A stretch of DNA of 51,966 nucleotides from Deltaproteobacteria bacterium (GTDB taxonomy: Bacteria; Desulfobacterota; Desulfobaccia; Desulfobaccales; 0-14-0-80-60-11), in assembly GCA_003599195.1 (NCBI GenBank), contig QZIZ01000077.1:1-51966 (forward strand), read 5' to 3'. Both the position numbers and the translations under genes were made by a program. The notes beneath the pieces were generated by a model. It was not told the origin of the DNA and made no database searches. It saw only the letters and a list, made by a program, of their open reading frames with translations. This document shows, piece after piece, positions 25,391 through 33,500 of the stretch (the first letter of the stretch is position 1; each line of letters starts with the position of its first letter).

Positions 25391-25422
25391 CGGTTTCCGG
25401 TTTTCAGTTTTCGGTTTTCGGT
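25391..25422. repeat. CGGTTTTCAGTTTTCGGTTTTCGG repeat
   Basis: A member of the family at 6889-6920 and 9680-9708, in the spacer between fusA and the Nudix gene. Confidence 0.6.
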
Positions 25423-25430
25423 AAAAAAAA

Positions 25431-25496
25431 CTCTCTGCGTTCTCTGCGTCTCTGCGGTGAAAATGAATAACCGCAGAGACGCAGAGTGCGCAGAGA
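25431..25496. repeat. Palindromic CTCTGCGTCTCTGCGGTG repeat
   Basis: CTCTCTGCGTTCTCTGCGTCTCTGCGGT and ACCGCAGAGACGCAGAGTGCGCAGAGA form a long stem around GAAAATGAATA. It is one of the five copies, right before the Nudix gene. Confidence 0.85.
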
Positions 25497-25542
25497 AAAA
25501 AATTTCCAATTAAATGTGAGTCTGTATATAAAACTAAAGATC

Positions 25543-26064
25543 ATGATATCCTGTACCCCTCCCCGCTACCGCTTCTGCCCCTGTTGCGGCGGCTTGCTTG
25601 CGACCCGGCCCCGGGGCGGCCGGGACCGCCTGGTCTGCCAAGAATGCCATAAGGTGCTTTACCTCAACCCGGCGGTGGGAGTGGCGGTGGTGGTGCGCCG
25701 GGGGGACGAAATCCTTTGGGGACGTAGGAAAGGCGGCCCTTATCAGGGGGCCTGGTGCATTCCCTGCGGCTACGTGGAATGGGGGGAAGACATCCGGGCC
25801 GCGGCGGTCCGGGAGTTTCAGGAGGAGACCGGCCTGATGGTGGAGCTTAAAGAGGTGCTGGCGGTGCACTCCAATTTCCATGACCCGGAGCGCCTTACCG
25901 TGGGCGTCTGGTTCGCAGGCGAGGTGGCCGGGGGCGATCTTAAGGCCGGGGATGATCTGGACGCAGCGTGGTTCTTTCCCCTGGAGACCCCGCCGGCGCC
26001 CTTGGCCTTCCCCACCGACGCCCTGGTGGTGGAAGAGCTTCGGGGAAAAAGGGAAAAAGGTTAA
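25543..26064 (+). CDS. Zinc-ribbon Nudix hydrolase
   Basis: An N-terminal zinc ribbon (CPCCGG and CQECHK) is followed by a Nudix fold. The box is [23 protein letters not shown] (GX5EX7REUXEEXGU), with all glutamates present. The architecture resembles NADH pyrophosphatase or ADP-ribose-type hydrolases with a zinc ribbon; the substrate cannot be stated. The track ORF starts at 25486 inside a dispersed repeat, so ATG 25543 ([13 protein letters not shown]) is preferred, although its ribosome-binding site is weak. The product is about 173 residues. Confidence 0.85.
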   Translation: MISCTPPRYRFCPCCGGLLATRPRGGRDRLVCQECHKVLYLNPAVGVAVVVRRGDEILWGRRKGGPYQGAWCIPCGYVEWGEDIRAAAVREFQEETGLMVELKEVLAVHSNFHDPERLTVGVWFAGEVAGGDLKAGDDLDAAWFFPLETPPAPLAFPTDALVVEELRGKREKG

Positions 26065-26121
26065 AAGGGCAAGAGGGGGCGCAGGGAAAAGGCCCTTTTC
26101 CCCTCTTTCCCTTTTCCCCCT

Positions 26122-26757
26122 TTATAAAGGAAAAAGCTCGATTGCTTCCAGAGCGGCCAGATCCGTGAGAGAGACCATGGCGATCCGGGAATCCAAAAGA
26201 TCCAGGACCGCGAAGCTGAAGGTGGGGTGGCGCCCCTCCTCCAGGGTGAAGGCCCCGGGGACAATGAGGTAGATGGTGTCCGGGGCCAGGGTCAGACAGG
26301 CCTGGCGGGCTTGAAACTCCTCGGGCCGCAGGGCGTCATTGTTATACAGGAGACGGCTGAAAGGGGGGCTATAGCGGGTGACGCAGGGCACGTGGGTGTG
26401 GCCGTGGCACAGCAGCAAGGGAGGCCGGGCCACGGTGCGGCCCTGCTGGTAGGCGTGCACCCGGTCCTTGAAATGGGTCCAGAGGATGGCCCGGGTGTGG
26501 GCCAGGAAGATGCGGCCTGCCACTTCCAGGGCCTCGGCGCAGCCGGTGGCTTCGGGCATCTCCGGCCCGTAGACGTCATAGACCCAGTAGAGCCGGTGGC
26601 CCGGGTCCATCTCCAGCCAGGGGCGGAAAGGCTCCGGCGGGCAATCCCCCAGGCAGGCCAGATGGCGGATGCCTTGGGCGCGAAAAAAAGCGAGGAGCCG
26701 GGGCAGGCCGGCCTGGTAGGCATGGGTATCGGCCACCAGGGCCAGCCTGTCCATCAC
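26122..26757 (-). CDS. Calcineurin-like metallophosphoesterase
   Basis: This 211-residue phosphoesterase has motifs VADTH (first metal ligands), CLGDC and HGHTH. A FLAHTRAILW segment replaces the usual AH-x-H strand. The expected GNHD/E motif is absent: the equivalent stretch reads YWVYDVYGPEMPEATG. So either it uses a variant site or its activity is altered. Such proteins usually cleave cyclic nucleotides or phosphodiesters. It is followed in the same direction by nothing close; to its right are two tandem small paralogues on the same strand, so it may be the last gene of that unit. Confidence 0.75.
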   Translation of the reverse strand: MMDRLALVADTHAYQAGLPRLLAFFRAQGIRHLACLGDCPPEPFRPWLEMDPGHRLYWVYDVYGPEMPEATGCAEALEVAGRIFLAHTRAILWTHFKDRVHAYQQGRTVARPPLLLCHGHTHVPCVTRYSPPFSRLLYNNDALRPEEFQARQACLTLAPDTIYLIVPGAFTLEEGRHPTFSFAVLDLLDSRIAMVSLTDLAALEAIELFPL

Positions 26758-26783
26758 TCCTCTGAAACCACTAGCTGCTTAAA

Positions 26784-26945
26784 TTACTTTACCGGCCCGG
26801 TGCCGCAGGCGCGGCCGGCGTGTCCCTTCAGCATCTCCACCAGTTTGGCCAGATACTTGAGGGCCTCCTCCTTGTCTTTGTCGATGACGATGCCTTCGAT
26901 CTGCATCTGCTCCTGGTCCGAAAAAACGATCTGTTTTTCTGCCAT
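26784..26945 (-). CDS. Small protein paralogue 1 (53 aa)
   Basis: Not in the ORF track (too short). The ATG at 26945 gives MAEKQIVFSDQEQMQIEGIV, then IDKDKEEALKYLAKLVEMLK, ending GTGPVK with a stop at 26784. It is a near copy of the neighbouring 59-residue ORF: both have (K)xIVFSDQEQMQIExIVIDKD, a helix rich in Leu/Ala, and GHxGxACG. GGGGAAT lies before the ATG. The two share no known family; the single conserved cysteine (ACG) may bind metal or form a disulfide. An amphipathic helix suggests oligomerisation. Confidence 0.7.
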   Translation of the reverse strand: MAEKQIVFSDQEQMQIEGIVIDKDKEEALKYLAKLVEMLKGHAGRACGTGPVK

Positions 26946-27020
26946 AGTGATTCCCCTTTGTCAGTTGCCGCGTCGGTTAGAAAAGAATTTTAAGGGAAAT
27001 GCGGGGCGATCCGGTCCTGA

Positions 27021-27200
27021 TCAACCGTGGCCCGGAGGGCCTTCCGCGGCCTTGGGGCCGCAGGCGTGGCCCAGGTGTCCTTTAACGCGGTCCAACAGGT
27101 CCGCCAGATACCGCAGGGCTTCCTCCCCATCCTTGTCGATGACGATGGACTCTATCTGCATCTGCTCCTGATCCGAAAAGACGATGGTTTTATCCGGCAT
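27021..27200 (-). CDS. Small protein paralogue 2 (59 aa)
   Basis: The track ORF starts far upstream at 27470 in the other strand's gene; the ATG at 27200 (AGGAGAACTACCC before it) gives MPDKTIVFSDQEQMQIESIV, then IDKDGEEALRYLADLLDRVK and GHLGHACGPKAAEGPPGHG. It is paralogous to the ORF 75 bases downstream, with near-identical first halves and a divergent tail. The pair looks like a recent tandem duplication. Function is unknown. Confidence 0.75.
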   Translation of the reverse strand: MPDKTIVFSDQEQMQIESIVIDKDGEEALRYLADLLDRVKGHLGHACGPKAAEGPPGHG

Positions 27201-27327
27201 GGGTAGTTCTCCTTTCGTTCCTGGTGAACACAATTTAAGATTAAGGGGGGGAGGTGTCAATAGTAAGCATAAGATCAGAATTGCCTCTCCGGAGAAAAAC
27301 CGCGATAATTTTTTCGGACCCTCCGCC

Positions 27328-27356
27328 AGCCTCACGCAAAGACGCAAAGGCGCCAG
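27328..27356. repeat. Reversed copy of the GCGCCTTTGCGTCTTTGCGTGAGG repeat
   Basis: GCCTCACGCAAAGACGCAAAGGCGCC is the reverse complement of the family at 15411-15450, located just before the zinc-ribbon gene at 27388. Confidence 0.75.
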
Positions 27357-27387
27357 GAAAGACATCAGACAAATTGAGAGGAACAAT

Positions 27388-27756
27388 ATGCCCAAGTTAT
27401 TTTCCGACCGCACCAAACCGGCCCAGTGCCCCTTTTGCCGGCGGGAGATCCTGCCCCCCCGGGAGATCAAGGGCGGACAGTGGTTTGACTTCCCCGGCGG
27501 CTATTGCGCCTGCGGCGCGGTCTTCGCGCTCGATCCCACGGCCAGAAACGGCGGCGCGGTCCTGCTGCAAGCCATGCTCATGGCCTGCAAGGGCGATATG
27601 GAGCGGGTCCTGGGCCTCTCCCTGGAGACGGACTACGAAGAGGGCCACGTGCATAAGTATAACGACCGGACCCACCAGGTGGAGCCCCAGGCCTTCGGCA
27701 CCCTTTATTTCATCCGCCTCCGGGAGGAAAGGGAGGCCGGTGAGGGCGATAATTGA
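27388..27756 (+). CDS. Zinc-ribbon hypothetical protein (122 aa)
   Basis: ATG 27388 after GAGAGGAACAAT gives MPKLFSDRTKPAQCPFCRRE. The product has CPFC and CAC motifs about 28 residues apart, a probable zinc ribbon. ARNGGAVLLQAMLMACKGDMERV is a helical part, and a histidine pair is present in GHVHKYNDRTHQ. The family is not recognised. It lies downstream of a repeat and upstream of the sigma-54 promoter region, on the same strand as the Hdr operon but separated by about 440 bases. Confidence 0.65.
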   Translation: MPKLFSDRTKPAQCPFCRREILPPREIKGGQWFDFPGGYCACGAVFALDPTARNGGAVLLQAMLMACKGDMERVLGLSLETDYEEGHVHKYNDRTHQVEPQAFGTLYFIRLREEREAGEGDN

Positions 27757-27867
27757 CCCCGGGCGGGAAAGGCCCTCTCCGATTATTACCAAGAGTCCGG
27801 GCCCATTTTTACTTCAACTTCCGCCACTTTTTATCTAAGGCCTCATAATTAATTGCAGATTCTGAAT

Positions 27868-27918
27868 CTCTGCGCTCTCTGCGTCTCTGCGGTAAAAAAA
27901 ATCACCGCAGAGATGCAG
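27868..27918. repeat. CTCTGCG palindrome, right arm truncated
   Basis: CTCTGCGCTCTCTGCGTCTCTGCGGT is complete on the left. The right arm ACCGCAGAGATGCAG is shortened. It is a member of the 6771-6855 family. Confidence 0.8.
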
Positions 27919-27986
27919 GGGAGCAACTAATTTCCTGCCCGGTTATCATCATCCCTTTATTCACATCCATTAAGCCTCTTTGCAGT

Positions 27987-28067
27987 TGTCGGATTTTCCA
28001 AAAATAATTTTTCACAATAATCAATAAGTTACCCATATCCCCCTGGGACCTGTATGATTTTCCAACA
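27987..28067 (+). promoter_or_regulatory. Two similar 17-mers, candidate activator-binding sites (UAS)
   Basis: TGTCGGATTTTCCAAAA (27987-28003) and TGTATGATTTTCCAACA (28051-28067) share TGTnnGATTTTCCAAnA. The second is a TGTnnGAnnnTCnnACA dyad and the first matches it with one mismatch. They are exactly 64 bases apart, close to six helical turns, and lie about 155 and 90 bases before the predicted transcription start. That is the usual range for sigma-54 activators such as the NtrC-type regulator at 43015-44364. Confidence 0.5.
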
Positions 28068-28131
28068 ATTGAGGGGGCCTGGAGACTTTGGGGCAATCAA
28101 AAAAACGTCATAATATCAGTAAGTTAGCTAA

Positions 28132-28147
28132 TGGCATACGTCTTGCC
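28132..28147 (+). promoter_or_regulatory. Sigma-54 (-24/-12) promoter of the Hdr operon
   Basis: TGGCATACGTCTTGCC has GG and GC with the exact canonical spacing of TGGCACGNNNNTTGCW. The predicted start is near 28158, about 40 bases before the GTG at 28199. It lies inside the N-terminal extension of the track ORF, which supports the later start codon. Confidence 0.7.
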
Positions 28148-28198
28148 TTATGCATGAGGCAAAGCAACAGTCACGTGTGGACTTTCAAGGGGAAGATT

Positions 28199-30511
28199 GT
28201 GACGAAAAATAATATCAGCCCTGATTTGTACAGCGAGGTCCAGAGGCTTGGGGCCAGGGACATGGAAGTCTGCATGCAATGCGGCAACTGTGCTTCCGCC
28301 TGTCCCTTGTCGGCCGGGGAAAACACCTTTCCCCGAAGAATCTATCGCTATCTCCAGCTCGGCTTGAAAGACAAGCTGCTGGAAGCTCCGGAACCTTGGC
28401 TCTGTTATTATTGCGGTGACTGCAACACCGATTGTCCCCGGGGCGCGGAACCCGCGGAGACCATGATGGCGACGCGGCGCTGGCTGATGACCCAGTATGA
28501 TTGGACGGGAATTGCCAGAAGATTTTATACCTCGCCCAAAACCGAGGTTGGCGCTTTTCTCGGCGTTGGCCTGGTCGTCATCCTGCTTTTCCTGATCTTT
28601 CATGGGCCGGTGGTTACCGACCGGGTGGAGCTCAACACCTTCGCGCCGGTCCATTGGATCCACCTCGGCGACCAGATCGTGATGGGATTTGTTTTTTTGA
28701 TGTTGTTTTCGAATGCGGCCCACATGTTTTCCAGGATCATGCGGGGCATGAAGATACCGCTGCATCTCTATCTCACCCAGGCGCCGGTGTTCCTCATCAA
28801 CTACTTCACCCAGAAACGGTGGCGGAAATGCGGCACCGGTCCGGGCAGCGCCTGGTGGCGGCACCTTTTCCTGTTCTCCGGCTGGGTGTCGATGGAGATC
28901 CTGGTGATGGTGTATCTCTCGGACTTCCAGACCGATATCGTCCATCCCGTTTGGCATTGGACCCGGCTGCTGGGCTATTACGCCACCATCGCCCTGATGG
29001 TTGCCTCCACCGCCATGCTGTACAGCCGCTGGTTTAAGAAAGAGCAGAATCTCCACCGCTATTCCGATTTTACGGACATGTTCTTCCTGGTGTTGATCGC
29101 CGCCATTGCGGCCACCGGCATTCTGGTCCATTTTTTCAGGCTGGCCGGACTGCCGATCATGACCTACTCGACTTATGTGCTCCATCTCGCCATCACTGCG
29201 GGCATGCTGACCCTCATGATCCCGTTTGGCAAACTCTCCCATCTGATGTACCGGCCTCTGGCCATCTTCCTGACGACCTTGAAAGAAAAGGCCCTCCGTG
29301 ATTCTCCGGCCACCCTGGCGGCAATGCGTGCGGATCTCGGCGATACCTTCCAGAGCTGCATGCAGTGCGGCGCCTGCACTGGGATCTGCCCCTGGAACGA
29401 GGTTGCCAGCTACAGTCCCCGGAAGATTCTCCGGGATATTTCTTTGGACAAGGCCTCGAACTTTTCAGTCGATCAAGCCTCATGGACCTGCGCCACCTGT
29501 AACAGCTGCGCCGAACAATGCCCCCGGGGCATCAGCTCCCTTGATCTGATAAAGTCCGTCCGCCGCCATGTCGTCGAGGCCGGATCATTGCCGAAATCCT
29601 TTAATGCAGCCGTGCAGAGTCTGAAAACAGACGGCAACCCTTGGGCCGGGAAAAGGGAAAACCGCCTGGCTTGGGCCAGGGGCGCCAACCTGCCCGCTTA
29701 TAGCGAAGAACACGAGTATTGCCTCTTCACCTGCTGTACCACGGCCTATGACACCGCGGCCGATAAAGGCAGCCAAAAGGCCGGCATTGCTCTCCTCAGC
29801 CTGCTCGATTATGCCGGCGTCTCCTATGGAACCCTGGGAACCAAGGAGAGTTGTTGCGGTGACGTGGCCGACAAGATCGGGGCCGCGGACACCGCCGCCG
29901 CACTGGCCAACAAGAATACCGAGATATTTTTAGAGGCGGGCGTTTCCAAGATCCTGACCATCTCCCCTCACTGTCTGAATTCATTCAAAAAGAATTATGA
30001 CGGGCTGAAGAAGCTAGACATAGTTCATTCCACCGAGCTTCTGGATGAACTCATCCAGAAGGGTTTAATCCAACCCGTCAACAGGCTTGACCTCAAGGTG
30101 ACCTACCATGATCCCTGCTATCTGGGCAGGCATTCCGCCATCTATGATGCGCCCCGGAGAATCCTGGAGGCCATCCCGGGCGCAACACTGCTGGAGATGC
30201 AGAATAGCCGGGAGCGGAGCTTCTGTTGCGGTGGCGGCGGCGGGGGGCCATGGAAGGAGAAGGTCGGCAAAGAAAGTCTGGGCGAAATTCGAGTCAAAGA
30301 GGCCTTAGGCACCGGCGCGGGGGTGATCGCCACCGCCTGCCCTTACTGCATCCGCACGCTCAATGAGGCCATCGCCAGACTGGGGGCCGGAAACAAGATT
30401 ATCGTCAGGGATATAGCAGAACTGCTTCTGGAGTCGGTTGATCTGTCGCTACGTCTGTCCAAACCGCAAAAACCAATATTGGGGCTTTCCCAGGAGTACT
30501 CTAATGTCTGA
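28199..30511 (+). CDS. Membrane HdrC-cytochrome b-HdrD fusion (QmoC/DsrMK-like)
   Basis: From GTG 28199 (AAGGGGAAGATT ahead) the 770-residue protein has an HdrC-like ferredoxin domain with two clusters (CMQCGNCASACP, CYYCGDCNTDCP). A five-or-so-helix cytochrome-b/NarI-like membrane part follows (about residues 120-345, with histidines such as AHMFSRIMRG and HLAITAG). A second two-cluster domain comes next (CMQCGACTGICPW and CATCNSCAEQCP). The last part is HdrB/DsrK-like with CCG-type motifs: ESCCGD and SPHC, then CYLGRHSAIYDAPRRI, FCCGGGGGGPW and CPYC. Separate QmoC, DsrM and DsrK proteins carry these parts in sulfate reducers; here they are one chain. It probably exchanges electrons between quinone and a disulfide-like site. 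The track start (TTG 28088) is rejected because of the promoter. Confidence 0.88.
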   Translation: MTKNNISPDLYSEVQRLGARDMEVCMQCGNCASACPLSAGENTFPRRIYRYLQLGLKDKLLEAPEPWLCYYCGDCNTDCPRGAEPAETMMATRRWLMTQYDWTGIARRFYTSPKTEVGAFLGVGLVVILLFLIFHGPVVTDRVELNTFAPVHWIHLGDQIVMGFVFLMLFSNAAHMFSRIMRGMKIPLHLYLTQAPVFLINYFTQKRWRKCGTGPGSAWWRHLFLFSGWVSMEILVMVYLSDFQTDIVHPVWHWTRLLGYYATIALMVASTAMLYSRWFKKEQNLHRYSDFTDMFFLVLIAAIAATGILVHFFRLAGLPIMTYSTYVLHLAITAGMLTLMIPFGKLSHLMYRPLAIFLTTLKEKALRDSPATLAAMRADLGDTFQSCMQCGACTGICPWNEVASYSPRKILRDISLDKASNFSVDQASWTCATCNSCAEQCPRGISSLDLIKSVRRHVVEAGSLPKSFNAAVQSLKTDGNPWAGKRENRLAWARGANLPAYSEEHEYCLFTCCTTAYDTAADKGSQKAGIALLSLLDYAGVSYGTLGTKESCCGDVADKIGAADTAAALANKNTEIFLEAGVSKILTISPHCLNSFKKNYDGLKKLDIVHSTELLDELIQKGLIQPVNRLDLKVTYHDPCYLGRHSAIYDAPRRILEAIPGATLLEMQNSRERSFCCGGGGGGPWKEKVGKESLGEIRVKEALGTGAGVIATACPYCIRTLNEAIARLGAGNKIIVRDIAELLLESVDLSLRLSKPQKPILGLSQEYSNV

Positions 30512-33500
30512 GCGAATCGGGTTTTATATCTGCCACTGCGGGATCAACATTGCCTATCGTGTCAGAGTCCAGGAGGTGGCGGAATATGCGGCCACCTTCC
30601 CGGGGGTCGTGGTTTCCAAAGATTATCTCTTTATGTGTTCGGACCCGGGGCAGGATCTCATCGAAAAAGACATCAAGAATCTAGGCCTCACGCATGTGAT
30701 TGTGGCCTCCTGCTCGCCCCGCATGCATGAAAAGACCTTTCGCGCCGCCTGCCAGCGGGCGGGGTTGAATCCCTACCGGGCTTTCCATATGGTCTGTGTC
30801 CGGGAACACGGATCCTGGGTGACGGAAAGCGAGGATGAGGCTACCGCCAAGGCCATCACCCTGGTCCGGGCCGGCCTGATGCGGGTTACGAATCAGGTTG
30901 CGCTCTTTCCCAGCAAATTCTCGGTCAATCCCAACACCCTGGTGGTCGGGGGCGGGATCGCCGGCATGCAGGCGGCACTGGATATCGCCAGCTCCGGCAA
31001 TCAGGTCTATCTGGTGGAACGCCAGCCCACCGTTGGGGGGCACATGCTCCAGTACGACAAGACCTTCCCGACCTTGGACTGTGCGGCCTGTATCGGCACG
31101 CCGAAAATGGTGGCCGTGGGCCAGGACAAGAACATCAATCTGATGACCAATTCCGAGGTGGAGAGCGTCAGCGGTTTTGTGGGCAACTTTAAGGTCAATG
31201 TCAATCAGCGCTCCCGCTACGTGAAGACGAACTGCACCGGTTGCGGGGACTGTGCCAAGGTCTGTCCGGTGGAGGCCCCGAACGAATGGGATGTGGGGAC
31301 GAAGATGCGCAAGGCCATCTATATCTCCTTCCCCCAGGCGGTGCCGGTGCGTTATGCCATTGAAAAATATGACCGGGGACCCTGCGTGCAAACCTGTCCG
31401 GCCGGCATCAATATTCAGGGGTTTGTCGCCCTGATCAAAGACGGGAGATACCAGGAATCACTCAAGGTGATTATGGAAACGATGCCGCTTCCCGGCACGC
31501 TGGGCCGTATCTGTCCCGCTCCCTGCGAGGCCCAGTGCCGCAGGCGGGAGGTTGATTCCCCCCTGGCGGTCTGCCAGTTGAAACGGTTTGCGGCGGACCA
31601 GGTTGATTGGGACACCTTGCCGGCGCCGGAAATTGAGAAGAAGCCGGAAACCGAGAAGGTGGCCGTCATCGGCGCGGGTCCGGCAGGGCTTTCCACTGCC
31701 TATTTCCTGGCTAAGAAAGGGTATCATCCCACCATTTTCGAAAGAGCGCCCTTTGCCGGCGGCATGCTCCGGGCCGGCATCCCGGACTACCGGCTGCCGC
31801 CCGCGGTCCTGGAACAGGAGATCAACTACATCAAAAAGCTGGGCGTGGACATTCAGCTGAATGTCGAGATCGGCCAGGACCGTCCGGTTGCCGGTTTCTT
31901 CGATGAGGGATTTAAGGCCGTTTATCTGGCGGTGGGCGCCCAGAGCAGCATGAAGTTGAAAATCGAAAATGAGGATGCCGTAGGGGTCATGCACGGCATC
32001 GATTATCTCGGCCTGCTCAACCGCAGGCAACCGGTCAAGACCGGCAATAAGGTCGCGGTGGTCGGCGGCGGCGACGTGGCCATCGACGCGGCCCGGGAGG
32101 CCATCCGGCAGGGTGCGTCCGAAGTGAAGATGCTCTACCGGCGCAGCCGGGAAGAAATGCCGGCTTCCAAGCATGAGATCCAGGCCGCCGAGGAAGAAGG
32201 CATCAAGATCGAACTGTTGACGGCTCCCGTCTCAGTACTGACCACAGACGGCAAGGTTTCCGGGCTGCGCTGCATCAAGATGGAGCTGGGTGAGCCGGAC
32301 GCCTCCGGTAGAAGGCGGCCGGTGCCGGTTGCCGATTCGGAATTTGACGTCGATTGCGACATGATCATCCCGGCCATCGGCCAAAGGGTCAACAGCAGCT
32401 TCCTGGAAGGCACGGAAGGGATCGAATTAACCCGCTGGGGAACGATTGTGGCCGATCCGGTGACCTATCAGACCACCTTCCCGGGGATCTTTGCCGGCGG
32501 TGACATGTTTACCGGTCCGTCCGTCGCCGTGGCCGCGGTGGCCGCAGGCCAGCAGGCGGCCATTTCCATAGAAAGGTATCTGCTGGGCGAGGACCTGGCG
32601 GAGAACAGGCCCTCCAAACCCACGGGGAATAACTGGAAGGCGATCTCGAAAAAGGTCAAGGCCTCCTCCCGGGCGAAGATGCCGATCCTGCCGGTGGCGG
32701 AGCGCCTAGACAATTATAAGGAAGTCGAGCTGGGATTCGATGAGGCGCAGGCCAGGGCAGAGGCGGCCCGCTGCGTGGATTGCGGGGGCTGCTGCGAATG
32801 CAAGCTCTGTATCGAGGCCTGCAAGGCCGGCGCCATTGACCATGAGATGACCGACAAGAAGGAGACCATCGACGTCGGCTCCATCATCATTGCCACCGGT
32901 TTCGATCCCATGAATCCGGTGAAGATGACCCAATACGGCTACGGCAAGTACCGGAACGTCTTTACCAATATTGAATTCGAGCGTCTTTCCAACGCCACCG
33001 GGCCGACCGCGGGCAAGCTCCTGAAGCGTGATCTGAAAGATCCCTTGAAGTTCACAGAAGCGCCGAAGAGCGTGGCGATTCTCCACTGCATCGGCAGCCG
33101 GGACCAAAACTACCATGAATACTGCTCCCGCACCTGCTGCATGTATGCCCTGAAGTATGCGCATCTGCTGAAAGACAAATGCGGGCATGACACCCAGGTC
33201 TATAACTTCTATATCGACATGCGCTGCTTCGGCAAGGGCTACGAGGAATTCTACAAGAAGGTCCAGGCCGAAGGAGTCAAGATGATCCGCGGCAAGGCCG
33301 GCTCCATCACCGAGGACGAGAACGGCATCCTCACCGTTAAGGGAGAAGACACCCTTTCCGGCCGCCTGATCGAGGTCCCGGTGGAGATGGTGATCCTCTG
33401 CACCGCCATGGAAGCCAGGCCGGATGCGCCGGATGTCATGCGGAAGTTCGGGATAGGTATCGGCCAGGACGGATTCTTCCAGGAGTCGCATCCCAAACTG

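Larger units (their letters stand above)
27757..28131. other. Spacer holding a CTCTGCG repeat and candidate regulator-binding sites
   Basis: Contains the palindromic CTCTGCGCTCTCTGCGTCTCTGCGG repeat with its truncated partner (27868-27918) and two similar 17-mers (27987-28003, 28051-28067) just before the -24/-12 promoter. No other gene is supported. Confidence 0.6.

Noticed and set aside
28088-28198. N-terminal 37-residue extension of the Hdr membrane gene (TTG start)
   Set aside because: Contains the sigma-54 promoter and lacks similarity to QmoC/HdrC N-termini; GTG 28199 has the better ribosome-binding site.
28148-29242. 364-residue minus-strand ORF
   Set aside because: Antisense to the fused Hdr membrane gene; no family features.
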